Origin: CAIYYX01 sp035530135 | GTDB lineage: Bacteria > Pseudomonadota > Gammaproteobacteria > Burkholderiales > Rhodocyclaceae | Length of the DNA: 64,000 nucleotides | Reading direction: 5' to 3' | Assembly (NCBI GenBank): GCA_035530135.1 | Contig: DATKVJ010000061.1 | Coordinates: 1-64,000 of the forward strand | In this document: in pieces, positions 51,797-60,901 of the stretch | How positions within the stretch are numbered: the first letter of the stretch is position 1 | Layout: each line of letters begins with the position of its first letter | Notes under the pieces: generated by a model | Told to the model about the DNA's origin: nothing | The model's database searches: none | What the model saw: only the letters and a program-made list of their open reading frames with translations | Made by a program: the position numbers and the translations under genes

Positions 51797-53128
51797 TCAC
51801 TCGGGCAGGCCGCGCCCGGTGGTCTCGGGCAGGAACCACGGCAGCACCAGGCCGATCAGATAGACCATGCCGAGCGTCAGCGCCGCGTGGGCGACGCCGC
51901 CGAACGACTTGATCATCGTGCCGGCGATGATCGGGAATACCCAGGCGATCAGCCGTGCCGCATTGAAGATGAAGCTCACCGCGGTCGAGCGCACCGTCGA
52001 GGTGAACAGCTCCGCCGGGTAGATCGCCATCCAGACGTAGGCGCAGCCGAGCGTGAAGAAGCCGTTGATCGGCGCGATCACGGCCATGCCCCCGACCGTC
52101 GTGGTCAGCGCGTAGGTGACGTAGGTGCTGATCAGCGCGCCGAGGAAGGTGAGAAACAGAAACCACTTGCGGCCGATGGCATCGACGATGAAACCCGCGA
52201 GCATGTAGGCGACGATCGCCCCCACCGTGTAATAGATGGTGATCCTCGATCCCCAGGCGGCGGCGTCGGCGAGGCCCTGGGCCTTGGCGATCGAAACGGT
52301 GAAGCTGGGCAGCCAGCTCGATATCGCCCACCAGCCGACCGTGGTGACGATCGACAGCACCAGGGTGATCAGCGTCAGGCGCCGCGCCTCGGCTTCGCGG
52401 AACAACTCTCCCAAGGTGAACGGCCGCTTGGCATCCGCGCTCGCCGCGACGGCGCTGGTCGCGCCCCAGCGCTTGTGCAGCACCGCCTCCTTCCATTTCA
52501 CCGATTCATCGATGTTGCGCCGGATGTACAGGACGAACAGCGCCGGCAGCGCGCCGACCGCGAACATCAGGCGCCAGGTCTCGGCGCCGAGCGGGCTGGC
52601 GGTGGACAGCCCGTACCAGATCAGCGCGGCGGCGAGCGTGCCCCAGCCGAAGCCCGACTGCAGGAAACCGGCGCCCTTGGCCCGCGCCCTCTCGGGCCAG
52701 GTCTCGGCGAGCATCGCGATGCCCGAGCTCCATTCGCTGCCCATGGCCAGGCCGGTGATGAAGCGCAGCGCGCACATCTGGGCGATGGTCTGGGAGAAGG
52801 CCGTCAGGCCGGAAAACAGCGCATAGAGGAATACCGACCAGAGCATCATCCGCTTGCGGCCGACGTAATCGGCCATGATGCCGCCGACGATGCCGCCTAT
52901 GCCCCAGCCCAGAAGGGTGATGCCGATCACCAGGCCGGCGTAGATCGTCGGCGACGTCATCTGCTCCGGCGTCAGCACCGAATGCAGCATCGGAAACAGC
53001 ACGACGATCAGCGCCAGCGCCTCGTAGCCGTCGAACACCCATCCCAGAAAACAACTCACCAGGATCCGCCAGTGCATCGGCGTCAGGCCCGCGTACCAGG
53101 CGCCCCGCGCCCCTTGTGCAGTATTCAA
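51797..53128 (-). CDS. MFS transporter
   Basis: 443 residues from a TTG at 53128 with a strong GGGGGGAG 4 bases ahead; the longer frame reading past it is unlikely. Twelve membrane segments are predicted. The MFS motif between helices 2 and 3 reads GGIMADYVGRKRMM (about 90-103) and the equivalent in the second half is AGFIVDAIGRKW. It resembles sugar porter/aromatic acid:H+ symporter families, with the substrate unknown. It is transcribed in the same direction as the soluble chemoreceptor upstream. Confidence 0.85.
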   Translation of the reverse strand: MNTAQGARGAWYAGLTPMHWRILVSCFLGWVFDGYEALALIVVLFPMLHSVLTPEQMTSPTIYAGLVIGITLLGWGIGGIVGGIMADYVGRKRMMLWSVFLYALFSGLTAFSQTIAQMCALRFITGLAMGSEWSSGIAMLAETWPERARAKGAGFLQSGFGWGTLAAALIWYGLSTASPLGAETWRLMFAVGALPALFVLYIRRNIDESVKWKEAVLHKRWGATSAVAASADAKRPFTLGELFREAEARRLTLITLVLSIVTTVGWWAISSWLPSFTVSIAKAQGLADAAAWGSRITIYYTVGAIVAYMLAGFIVDAIGRKWFLFLTFLGALISTYVTYALTTTVGGMAVIAPINGFFTLGCAYVWMAIYPAELFTSTVRSTAVSFIFNAARLIAWVFPIIAGTMIKSFGGVAHAALTLGMVYLIGLVLPWFLPETTGRGLPE

Positions 53129-53271
53129 AGCTCCCCCCTTTTCTTGGTTTGGTCGCGGTTCCCGCCCCGCCGCCTGCTGCCCCGGGGCGGATCCCTTTGG
53201 GTTTTCCGCCGGTGCAATGTACCTCATCGCTGGGAACATGCACAGGGCCCCGTGCCGGTTCGGCGGAGCGG

Positions 53272-54666
53272 CTACAGTCCGATGATGCGGTCGAAGTGCA
53301 CGTCCGCGCCGAGTACGCCTTCCAGGCGGCCGCCGGCGCCGCGCAGGGGCAGGGCCACGGTGAAGCAGTAGCCGCCGGTGGCGACCGACCGGTAGAGGCC
53401 GGAGACGTAGGTGCCCTCGGTCGATACCGCGCTCCGGAACCAGGGGCGGGCCGACCAGTCCTTGCCGTAGGCGGAGGCGTCTTCGGCGCCGGCCGAGAGG
53501 TTGGCGGTGACCTGGCGCCCCTGCGCGTCGGTGACGTAGGCGAGCTCGATGTAGGCGAAGCGGCGGCAGAGCTGGCGCAGGTGCTCTTCCAGCGTCGCCC
53601 GGTTCGCGCCCTGCGGCTGCCACTCGGCCACCGCCTGCTCGACCTGTTCCCGTGCCCGGCGGTGGCCCTCGAACTGGAAGGCCCCGACCGCCTCCAGCAG
53701 CGCGTCGGCGTCGATGCCCAGGCTCGCCGCGGCGGCCGCCAGATGCGCGGCGTCGGCGCGTTGCGCGTGGGACATGGCGGCGATGCGCGCCACGTCGGCG
53801 GCGATGGCGCCGGCCGTGTCCTGCTGCTGCGAGCTCTCCTCGGCGATCGCCTGGACGTGGCCGATCAGGGTGCCGATCGCCAGCTCCGCCTCGGTCAGCG
53901 AGCTGCGCGCCTGCGCCGATGCCGCCGCGCCGCGCTCGACCTGCTGCGCGACCTCGCCGGCGCGGGCCACGGAGCTGGCGACGTTGTTGCGCACCAGCAC
54001 CAGGGCGTCGCCGACGCTGGCCGTGGCCGCGGTGGTCTGGTCGGCGAGCTTGCGCACCTCGTCGGCGACGACGGCGAAGCCCCTCCCGGTCTCGCCGGCC
54101 CGGGCCGCCTCGATGGCGGCATTGAGCGACAGCAGGCGGGTGCGGTCGGCGATCTCGCGGATCAGCTGCACCACTTCGCCGATGCCGTCCGAGGCCTGCT
54201 GCAGCGCCGCCATCTGCCCGGCCAGCTGGGCCATGCTGTGGCCGATGGCATCGATCTCCCTGCCGGCGATTTCGCCGTTGCGCGTGGACTCTCCGGCGGC
54301 CTGTGCCACGCGCCGCGAGAAGTCGGCGGCCTCGGCGGCGGTGGCGGCGATGCGGCGGGCCGCTTCGGCCAGGCGGCCGGTGGCGCTGGCGATCATGTCG
54401 ACGCTCTGCTCCTCCTCCACGGCGCGCTGGGCGAGGCCGGCCGACAGCGAGGCGAGTTGCGGCGAGAGGTGCAGCAGCGCCAGGCTGCGTTCGGCGATGG
54501 CGGTCACCGCGCTCTGGAAGCGCGCCATCAGGGTGTCGAGGAAGGCGCCGAGCCGTTCCAGGGCGCCGGGCGCGTCGCCCACCCGGGCGGTGAGATCGAC
54601 GCGCTCCCCGGCCGCCGTTGCCAGAGAGCGCAGCAGGCTTTCAAAACGACTATTGGCGATGAACAT
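53272..54666 (-). CDS. Soluble chemoreceptor with C-terminal PDC/Cache-like domain
   Basis: 464 residues with no membrane segment. The MCP signalling hairpin is in the middle, with tip ADRTRLLSLNAAIEAARAGETGRG (about 168-191), and diverges slightly from the consensus Q-T-N (D-R-T-R). The C-terminal part (about 340-464) looks like a PDC/Cache sensor (YIELAYVTDAQGRQVTANL, ARPWFRSAVSTEGTYVSGLYRS, GVLGADVHFD). It is a cytoplasmic receptor whose sensor follows the signalling domain. A PDC-like sensor placed in the cytoplasm is uncommon. It might sense a metabolite of the neighbouring transporters. Confidence 0.85.
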   Translation of the reverse strand: MFIANSRFESLLRSLATAAGERVDLTARVGDAPGALERLGAFLDTLMARFQSAVTAIAERSLALLHLSPQLASLSAGLAQRAVEEEQSVDMIASATGRLAEAARRIAATAAEAADFSRRVAQAAGESTRNGEIAGREIDAIGHSMAQLAGQMAALQQASDGIGEVVQLIREIADRTRLLSLNAAIEAARAGETGRGFAVVADEVRKLADQTTAATASVGDALVLVRNNVASSVARAGEVAQQVERGAAASAQARSSLTEAELAIGTLIGHVQAIAEESSQQQDTAGAIAADVARIAAMSHAQRADAAHLAAAAASLGIDADALLEAVGAFQFEGHRRAREQVEQAVAEWQPQGANRATLEEHLRQLCRRFAYIELAYVTDAQGRQVTANLSAGAEDASAYGKDWSARPWFRSAVSTEGTYVSGLYRSVATGGYCFTVALPLRGAGGRLEGVLGADVHFDRIIGL

Positions 54667-54736
54667 TCTGAGACTCCTTGAGGTGGAGCCTCAGCCATCG
54701 CAAGAACCGCACCACTGCACCGGCGGCGCCCCGTGC

Positions 54737-55150
54737 TCAGTCGTCGTCGCGCTCCCGTCTCCCGCGCCCGCGGTATTCCCGCCCCTCGCGCCCGTCGCGC
54801 CAGTAGTGCCCGTCGTAGCGGTAATAGACACGGTAGGGCCTCGCGACGTAGACCGGCTGGGGGCGATAGATCACCGCCGGCGGCCCGGCGTAGTAAGGCA
54901 CCGGGTGTTCGTATCCGGATGCGCGATAGCCGCCGCCATCGGCGGTCAGCGCCGTCGCGGTGGCGGCACCGACCGCGCCGCCGACCCAGGCGCCGTCGCG
55001 CCCGGCCAGGCTGTGACCGATGCTGGCCCCCAGTCCGGCGCCGACCAGTGCCGCGAGCAGGCCGTCGTTGTCCGCCGAGGCCGCCGGCGCGAACCCCGCT
55101 GTCGCAGTCAGGGCGAGGCTCGCCGCGATCAGCCATTGTCTCTTTTGCAT
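54737..55150 (-). CDS. Exported glycine-rich protein
   Basis: 137 residues with a signal peptide (about 1-26, LIAASLALTATAGFAPAASA). Next is a glycine-zipper-like segment (about 30-70, LLAALVGAGLGASIGHSLAG). The C-terminal half is rich in Tyr, Pro and Arg (YYAGPPAVIYRPQPVYVARP, then a charged RGRRERDDD end), a make-up common in small outer-membrane-associated proteins. No specific function can be given. It precedes the soluble chemoreceptor gene by 70 bases on the same strand. Confidence 0.7.
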   Translation of the reverse strand: MQKRQWLIAASLALTATAGFAPAASADNDGLLAALVGAGLGASIGHSLAGRDGAWVGGAVGAATATALTADGGGYRASGYEHPVPYYAGPPAVIYRPQPVYVARPYRVYYRYDGHYWRDGREGREYRGRGRRERDDD

Positions 55151-55289
55151 TTTCCACCTCCGCTTGTCTCAGGGCAGCCTGGAGGGATTCCAGGGCTCGG
55201 CCCGCGTCTTGCCACTGCCTGATAGAACGGCCCAGCCCGAAAATCGACGACCGCGGACACGAACTCTTACAAACGGGGGAGGTGCCGAA

Positions 55290-55321
55290 GATGCACCAAA
55301 ACAATGCTGCGATGCACCAAA
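55290..55321 (+). promoter_or_regulatory. Two GATGCACCAAA direct repeats upstream of a sigma-54 promoter
   Basis: GATGCACCAAA occurs at 55290-55300 and again at 55311-55321, 21 bases (two helical turns) apart. The TGCACCA core equals one half of the NtrC consensus. They lie about 75-105 bases before the transcription start predicted from the -24/-12 element at 55383, a normal distance for an enhancer-binding protein. Confidence 0.5.
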
Positions 55322-55382
55322 CAGTCGCCTGACCAGGCTGCCCGGGGCCGTTCGCGAGCGCATTTTCCTTGCATTCAGTGTG

Positions 55383-55399
55383 CTGGCACAGCGCTTGCA
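55383..55399 (+). promoter_or_regulatory. Sigma-54 promoter of the MFS/ggt operon
   Basis: CTGGCAC-AGCGC-TTGCA fits the -24/-12 consensus closely, with GG-N10-GC exact. Transcription would start near 55411, 26 bases before the ATG at 55437. The position, spacing and upstream repeats make this one of the best promoter calls in the window. Confidence 0.75.
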
Positions 55400-55436
55400 G
55401 TAGAACGCCCGTCACCCGTTCAATCAGGAGAATCTC

Positions 55437-56711
55437 ATGTCCTCGTCGTCCTCGAACCAAGTCCTCAGCCTTCCGGTTCCCGTCTCAATTCTGGATAACC
55501 GCTGGCTGCAGCTCTCGCTCGGCCTGGTCTGCATGATGGCGATATCCAGCCCGCAATACGTCTGGGCGCTGCTCACCAAGCCGATGGTGGCAGCCTTCGG
55601 CGTCAAGCTTTCCCAGCTGCAGATCACCTTTTCGCTGCTGATCGTATTCCAGACCTTTCTCTCCCCCTTCCAGGGCTATCTGATCGACCGCTTCGGTCCG
55701 CGTCTGCTGCTGTCGATCGGCGCCGCGCTGACCGGATTGAGCTGGATTCTCGCCTCCCAGGTCAGCGACATCACCCATCTATACCTCACTTACGGCCTGC
55801 TCGGCGGCGTCGGCACCGGCGTCATCTATGTCGGCATCGTCGGCCAGATGGTGCAGTGGTTCCCCGATAAGCGGGGCTTCGCCACGGGCATGGTGGCGGC
55901 GGGCTACGGCATGGGCGCGGTGCTGACGACTTTTCCGGTCGCCAACAGCATCGCCGCGGTCGGCTATCAGCAAACCCTGCTGCACTTCGGCTTGCTCTTC
56001 GGCGCGGTGGCGTTGCTGGCCGCCCAGGGCATGCGCCGTCCGCCCGTCAACTGGGTGAAGCAGGTCGGCGAGCCGTCGAAGGGTGCGGAAGGGGTCGGCC
56101 CGTCGGTGATGCTTCGCTCCCCGGTGTTCTGGCTGATGTTCCTGATGTTCTCGCTGATGTCCACCTCGGGGCTGATGGTGATCTCGCAAATGGGCGCCTT
56201 TGCCAAGGACTTCGGCATCACCTCGATCGCGGTGTTCGGCATGGCGGCCCTGCCGCTCGCCCTGACCATAGACCGGTTTACCAATGGCCTGACCCGGCCT
56301 TTCTTCGGCTGGATTTCCGACCGTATCGGCCGCGAGAAGACCATGTTGCTGGCCTTCGGCCTGGAGGGCCTGGCCATGACGTTATGGCTGCTCACCCGCG
56401 ACAACGCCGTGCTGTTCGTGCTCTTGTCCGGCGTCGTTTTCTTCGGCTGGGGCGAGATCTTCTCGCTCTTCCCCTCGACTCTGACCGATACCTTCGGCAA
56501 GAAGCACGCGACGACCAACTACGGCTTCCTCTACATGGCTCAGGGCATCGGCTCGATCCTGGGCGGCCCGCTCGCGGCGTGGATGCACGAGAGTACCGGC
56601 AACTGGACGAGCGTCTTCGCGGTGGTCATCGCGCTCGATTTCATCACCGCCTTCCTGGCCGTCGCTGTGCTCAAGCCGATGCGCGGGAAGCTTCTGGCGG
56701 CGAAGGGCTAG
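55437..56711 (+). CDS. MFS transporter, oxalate/formate antiporter-like
   Basis: 424 residues with twelve membrane segments, of the OxlT-like MFS group (GLVCMMAISSPQYVWALL at the start; GYLIDRFGPRLLLSIGAALTG between helices 2 and 3; GWISDRIGREKTMLLAFG in the second half). Ahead of the ATG is AGGAG. It is the first gene behind a sigma-54 promoter and is followed 36 bases later by gamma-glutamyltransferase. The exact substrate of OxlT-like carriers is often not oxalate. In this setting a nitrogen compound or organic anion is plausible. Confidence 0.85.
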   Translation: MSSSSSNQVLSLPVPVSILDNRWLQLSLGLVCMMAISSPQYVWALLTKPMVAAFGVKLSQLQITFSLLIVFQTFLSPFQGYLIDRFGPRLLLSIGAALTGLSWILASQVSDITHLYLTYGLLGGVGTGVIYVGIVGQMVQWFPDKRGFATGMVAAGYGMGAVLTTFPVANSIAAVGYQQTLLHFGLLFGAVALLAAQGMRRPPVNWVKQVGEPSKGAEGVGPSVMLRSPVFWLMFLMFSLMSTSGLMVISQMGAFAKDFGITSIAVFGMAALPLALTIDRFTNGLTRPFFGWISDRIGREKTMLLAFGLEGLAMTLWLLTRDNAVLFVLLSGVVFFGWGEIFSLFPSTLTDTFGKKHATTNYGFLYMAQGIGSILGGPLAAWMHESTGNWTSVFAVVIALDFITAFLAVAVLKPMRGKLLAAKG

Positions 56712-56747
56712 GGTAAACTGGCGGTCCGAAACTCACGGACCGACGCG

Positions 56748-58343
56748 ATGATCCAGACCATCCGCTCCAGCCACGGCATGGCGGTGGCGCCCAATGCGCT
56801 GGCGGCGCAAAGCGCGCTGGCCGTGCTGCGCGACGGCGGCAACGCCATCGAGGCGATGGTGGCGGCTGCCGCCACCATCGCCGTCGCCTATCCGCACATG
56901 AACGGCATCGGCGGCGATTCGTTCTGGCTGATCGTGCCGCCCGAGGGCGCGCCGATCGCGATCGACGCCTGCGGCCCGGCCGCGGCGGCGGCCAGCATCG
57001 CCGCCTACCGCTCGCGCGGCCTGGAGCGGATCCCGACGCGCGGTCCGCTGGCGATGAACACCGTGGCCGGCACGGTCGGCGGCTGGCAGCAGGCGCTGGA
57101 GGTATCTGCACGATTCGGCGGCGGGCTGCCGCTCATCCGCTTGCTGGCCGACGCCATCGGCTACGCCGAAGAGGGCGTGCCGGTGACCGTGAGCCAAGCC
57201 TCGGCCACCGCCGGCAAGCGCGCCGAACTGGAGGCCCTGCCCGGTTTCGCCGACAGCTTCCTGCCCGGCGGCCGTGTGCCGGCCCCCGGCAGCCGCTTTG
57301 TGCAGACCAAGCTCGCGCGGGTGCTGGCGCGGCTTGCGAAGGACGGTCTGGACGGCTACTACCGCGGCGCGCTGGCCCGGGAAATCGCGGCGGACTTCGA
57401 GGCGGTGGGGGCGCTCCTGTCGCTCGCAGATCTCGAAGCCTACCGTCCCCGGGAATGCGCGCCGCTGTCGGTCGAACTGAAGTGCGGCACCGCCTACAAC
57501 ATGGTGCCGCCGACCCAGGGGGTGATCTCGCTGGCGATCCTGGCCTTGATGGAGCGCGCCGGCATCGAAAACGTCGCCGCCGACGGCGCCGACCACATCC
57601 ACCTCTGCGTCGAGGCCACCAAGCAGGCCTTCGGGCTGCGCGACGCCCACCTCGCCGATCCGGCCGAGATGAGCGTCGCACCCGAAGCGCTGCTCGAAGC
57701 CGGACGGCTGGCGGCATTGGCGTCCGCGATCCGCCTGGACCGCGCGCTGCCCTGGGGCGGCAAGTCGCGCTCCGGCGACACCGTCTGGATGGGCACGGTG
57801 GACAACAGCGGCCTGGCGGTGTCCTTCATCCAGAGCATCTACCACGAGTACGGCAGCGGCGTGGTGCTGCCCGCGACCGGCATCAACTGGCAGAACCGCG
57901 GCGCCTCATTCAGCCTGGAGCGCGATCACCTGCTGGCGCTCAAGCCCGGCAAGAAGCCCTTCCACACCCTCAACCCGGCCGCGGCCAGGCTCAGGGACGG
58001 CCGCGTCCTCGTCTATGGCACGATGGGCGGCGACGGCCAGCCGCAGACCCAGGCGGCGGTGTTCAGCCGCTACGTCTGGTTCAATCAGGAACTGCAGCAG
58101 GCGGTCAGCGCGCCGCGCTGGCTGCTCGGCCGGACCTGGGGCCAGGCGAGCGACACGCTGAAGCTGGAGGGGCGCTTCGCTGCCGACGTCGTTGCCGACC
58201 TGCGCGGCCGCGGTCACGAGCTCGAGACCCTGCGCGACTTCGACGAGACCATGGGTCACGCGGGGGCGATCGTGCGCGGCGCCGACGGCATCCTGCAGGG
58301 GGCGGCCGACCCGCGCTCCGACGGCTGCGTCGCCGGCTATTGA
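56748..58343 (+). CDS. Gamma-glutamyltransferase family protein
   Basis: 531 residues of the Ntn-hydrolase gamma-glutamyltranspeptidase family, which self-cleaves to expose a Thr nucleophile. The small-subunit start is probably at the Thr in SGDTVWMGTVDNSGLAVSF (about residue 345). GGNAIEAMVAAAATIAVAYPHMNGIGGDSF (about 25-54) and GVVLPATGINWQNRG (about 370-385) are typical segments. There is no signal peptide, so it is probably cytoplasmic, unlike classical Ggt. It may hydrolyse a gamma-glutamyl amide or a related imported compound. It shares a sigma-54 transcript with the MFS carrier. Confidence 0.88.
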   Translation: MIQTIRSSHGMAVAPNALAAQSALAVLRDGGNAIEAMVAAAATIAVAYPHMNGIGGDSFWLIVPPEGAPIAIDACGPAAAAASIAAYRSRGLERIPTRGPLAMNTVAGTVGGWQQALEVSARFGGGLPLIRLLADAIGYAEEGVPVTVSQASATAGKRAELEALPGFADSFLPGGRVPAPGSRFVQTKLARVLARLAKDGLDGYYRGALAREIAADFEAVGALLSLADLEAYRPRECAPLSVELKCGTAYNMVPPTQGVISLAILALMERAGIENVAADGADHIHLCVEATKQAFGLRDAHLADPAEMSVAPEALLEAGRLAALASAIRLDRALPWGGKSRSGDTVWMGTVDNSGLAVSFIQSIYHEYGSGVVLPATGINWQNRGASFSLERDHLLALKPGKKPFHTLNPAAARLRDGRVLVYGTMGGDGQPQTQAAVFSRYVWFNQELQQAVSAPRWLLGRTWGQASDTLKLEGRFAADVVADLRGRGHELETLRDFDETMGHAGAIVRGADGILQGAADPRSDGCVAGY

Positions 58344-58376
58344 AACGCTGACGTGCGCACTCGGGCGAGACCCCGG

Positions 58377-58667
58377 ATGAGCAAGTGGCGGGCCGCCGTT
58401 CTCGGCCTGCTGCTGTTGTGCTTTCTCGGCCTGCACCAGGTCGAGGCGGCGCACCTGCACTTCACGGCGGCGCAGGAGCAGGACTGCGCGGTGTGCAAGG
58501 TCTGCCTGCATCAGCCGCTGGAGGTTCCGCCACCGCCGCTGTCGCCCCTGGCATTCATCCTGGTGCTGCTGTTCTTCCGCCCGCGCTGGCAAGCCACCGC
58601 CCGGCGCGTCGGCGGCGCCGTCAGCCGCCCCAACTCCCGCGCCCCGCCCCGACTCTCCGCCGTCTGA
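58377..58667 (+). CDS. Small Cys/His membrane protein before a TonB receptor
   Basis: 96 residues from the ATG at 58377 (a GTG at 58353 is possible). A signal-like helix (about 5-25, AAVLGLLLLCFLGLHQVEA) is followed by a compact metal-site-like segment with HLHF and CAVCKVC (about 28-46), then a second hydrophobic stretch (about 58-70). Small His/Cys exported proteins in front of TonB receptors are often linked to metal handling; that is the suggestion here. I cannot name the family. Confidence 0.6.
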   Translation: MSKWRAAVLGLLLLCFLGLHQVEAAHLHFTAAQEQDCAVCKVCLHQPLEVPPPPLSPLAFILVLLFFRPRWQATARRVGGAVSRPNSRAPPRLSAV

Positions 58668-58749
58668 GCAAGACCCCAGAACCGCATCACGGCTAAGGAC
58701 CGCCGCTGCTCCCCTGTGCGAGCAGCGCCGACGTTCATTGGAGAATCGT

Positions 58750-60900
58750 ATGAAAACTGTGCTCAAGGGCGCCCTGCTGGCACCCGCCCTCCTTGCCCTG
58801 GCGGCACCTGCGCCCGCCGACGTCGCGGCGGGCCAGGCCGACGTTGCGGTCGCCGCCGACGCAGCGCCCGCCGACGAAGTGAAAATCACCGTCACCGCCG
58901 AGCGGCTCAAGCTGGCCAGGAACAGCCTGTCGCCGAAGTCCGGCGGCAGCCTCTACCGCTTCGACGCCAAGGATATCGCGGCGCTGCCCGAGGGCGCCGA
59001 CACCAGCTTCAACCAGGTGCTGCTGCAGGCGCCCGGGGTCGCCAACGACTCCTTCGGCCAGCTGCACATCCGCGGCGACCACGGCAACCTGCAATACCGG
59101 ATCAACGGCGTGATCCTGCCCGAGGGCATCTCCGGCTTCGGCCAGTCGCTGGACACGCGCTTCGCCAAGCGCATCGACCTGATGACCGGCGCCCTGCCGG
59201 CGCAGTACGGCTACCGCACCGCGGGCGTGGTCGAGATCGACACCAAGACCCGCTTCGCGCCGGGCGGGCGGGTGGACTTCTATGGCGGCAGCCACGGTAC
59301 CGGCGAGACCGGCTTCGAGTACGGCAACAGCCGCGGCAATCTCAGTTATTACCTGACCGGCTCGGCGCTGACCGACGACCTCGGCATCGAGAACCCGAGC
59401 GCCGGCAACGGCGCCCTCCACGACCGCACCCGGCAGACCAAGGGCTTCGGCTACCTGTCCTACCTCCTCGATCCGGATACCCAGTTGAGCCTGATGTTCG
59501 GCAGCTACCAGGGCAGGTTCCAGATCCCGGACAGCGCCGGACAGACGCCCGATCCCGACGGCAAGGGCTACCTGGCGGGCGCCGGCGTGTCCGGCTTCGA
59601 TTCCGCGACGGTGGACGAGCGCCAGCGCGAGAACAACCGCTACGGCATCGTCTCCCTGCAGGGCTCGGCCGGCCCGGACTTCGACTACCAGGTCGACCTG
59701 TTTTCCCGCTATACCAACGTCCGCTTCAGCCCCGATCCGATCGGCGATCTGGTGTTCGATGGCATCGCCTCGAACGTCTATCGCAGCAGCTTCAGCAACG
59801 GCGTCCAGGGCGACGGCAGCTACCGGCTGAACGCCAGGCACACGCTGCGCGTGGGCCTGTTCGCGAGCAGCGAGGCGGTGCGCAGCGACAACAATTCGAC
59901 GGTGTTTCCGGTCGACGCCGCCGGCACGGTGGTCGGCGCGCCCTTCGCCATCGCCGACAGCAGCGCCAGGAGCGGCAACACCCTGCTGGGCCTATACCTG
60001 CAGGACGAATGGCGGGCGAGCGGCAAGCTGAAGGTGAATGTCGGCGCGCGCCTGGACCGGCTCGACGCCTACACCAGCGCCGGCCAGTTGAGTCCGCGCC
60101 TGGGACTGGTGTACCAGGCCACGCCCGAGACCGCCTGGCACGCCGCCTACGCCCGCTACTTCACGCCGCCGCCGACCGAGCTCGTCTCGTCCCGGACGCT
60201 GGCGCTGTTCGCCAACACCTCCAACGCCGCGGCCACGAATCTGAACGACCAGGTGCAGCCGGAGCGCTCGCACTACCTCGACCTCGGCGTCAGCCACCAG
60301 CTCACGAAAGCGCTCAGCCTGGGCGTCGACAGCTTCTACAAGCGGGTCGACGACATGCTCGACGAGGGCCAGTTCGGCCAGGCCCTGATCTTTTCGCCCT
60401 TCAACTACGCCCGGGGCAAGGTCTATGGCGTCGAGCTGTCGGGCAACTACCATTCCGGCAAGGTCTCCGCCTACGCCAACCTGGCGCGCACGGTCAGCCT
60501 CGCCAAGCAGGTCGATTCGGCGCAGTTCAACTTCGCTCCGGACGAGCTGGCCTACATCGCCGACCACTGGGTGCACACCGACCACGACCAGGCGGTCACG
60601 GCTTCCGCCGGCGTCTCCACCCTCTGGGACGGCACCACGCTGAGCGCCGACGCCGTCTATGGCAGCGGCCTGCGCCGGGGCTACGCCAATACCCAGCGCC
60701 TGCCGTCCTACGTGCAGGTCAATCTGGGTGCCTCGCAGCGCTGGCGCAGCGCCGATCTGGGCGCCTTCGAGACGCGCCTGTCGGTGGTGAACCTGTTCGA
60801 CCGGGTCTATGAGCTCCGCGACGGCAGCGGCATCGGCGTCGGCGCGCCGCAATACGGGCCGCGCCGCGGCCTGTTCGTCGGCCTGAGCAAGCTGTTCTGA
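58750..60900 (+). CDS. TonB-dependent outer-membrane receptor
   Basis: 716 residues from the ATG at 58750 with TTGGAGA upstream. It has a signal peptide (about 1-24), a plug domain (about 45-160, with TSFNQVLLQAPGV and LHIRGDHGNLQYRINGV), then a 22-strand-type beta barrel. It ends in a typical aromatic C-terminal residue (LSKLF). It imports a siderophore, metal complex or other nutrient across the outer membrane. The region before the gene has one GC-rich hairpin (58705-58726), but I saw no cobalamin riboswitch features. The substrate is unknown. Its neighbour with CAVCKVC suggests a metal. Confidence 0.9.
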   Translation: MKTVLKGALLAPALLALAAPAPADVAAGQADVAVAADAAPADEVKITVTAERLKLARNSLSPKSGGSLYRFDAKDIAALPEGADTSFNQVLLQAPGVANDSFGQLHIRGDHGNLQYRINGVILPEGISGFGQSLDTRFAKRIDLMTGALPAQYGYRTAGVVEIDTKTRFAPGGRVDFYGGSHGTGETGFEYGNSRGNLSYYLTGSALTDDLGIENPSAGNGALHDRTRQTKGFGYLSYLLDPDTQLSLMFGSYQGRFQIPDSAGQTPDPDGKGYLAGAGVSGFDSATVDERQRENNRYGIVSLQGSAGPDFDYQVDLFSRYTNVRFSPDPIGDLVFDGIASNVYRSSFSNGVQGDGSYRLNARHTLRVGLFASSEAVRSDNNSTVFPVDAAGTVVGAPFAIADSSARSGNTLLGLYLQDEWRASGKLKVNVGARLDRLDAYTSAGQLSPRLGLVYQATPETAWHAAYARYFTPPPTELVSSRTLALFANTSNAAATNLNDQVQPERSHYLDLGVSHQLTKALSLGVDSFYKRVDDMLDEGQFGQALIFSPFNYARGKVYGVELSGNYHSGKVSAYANLARTVSLAKQVDSAQFNFAPDELAYIADHWVHTDHDQAVTASAGVSTLWDGTTLSADAVYGSGLRRGYANTQRLPSYVQVNLGASQRWRSADLGAFETRLSVVNLFDRVYELRDGSGIGVGAPQYGPRRGLFVGLSKLF

Positions 60901-60901
60901 T

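Noticed and set aside
58668..58749. Cobalamin riboswitch before the TonB receptor
   Set aside because: Only a simple hairpin is present, the leader is too short, and no B12-box sequence is seen.
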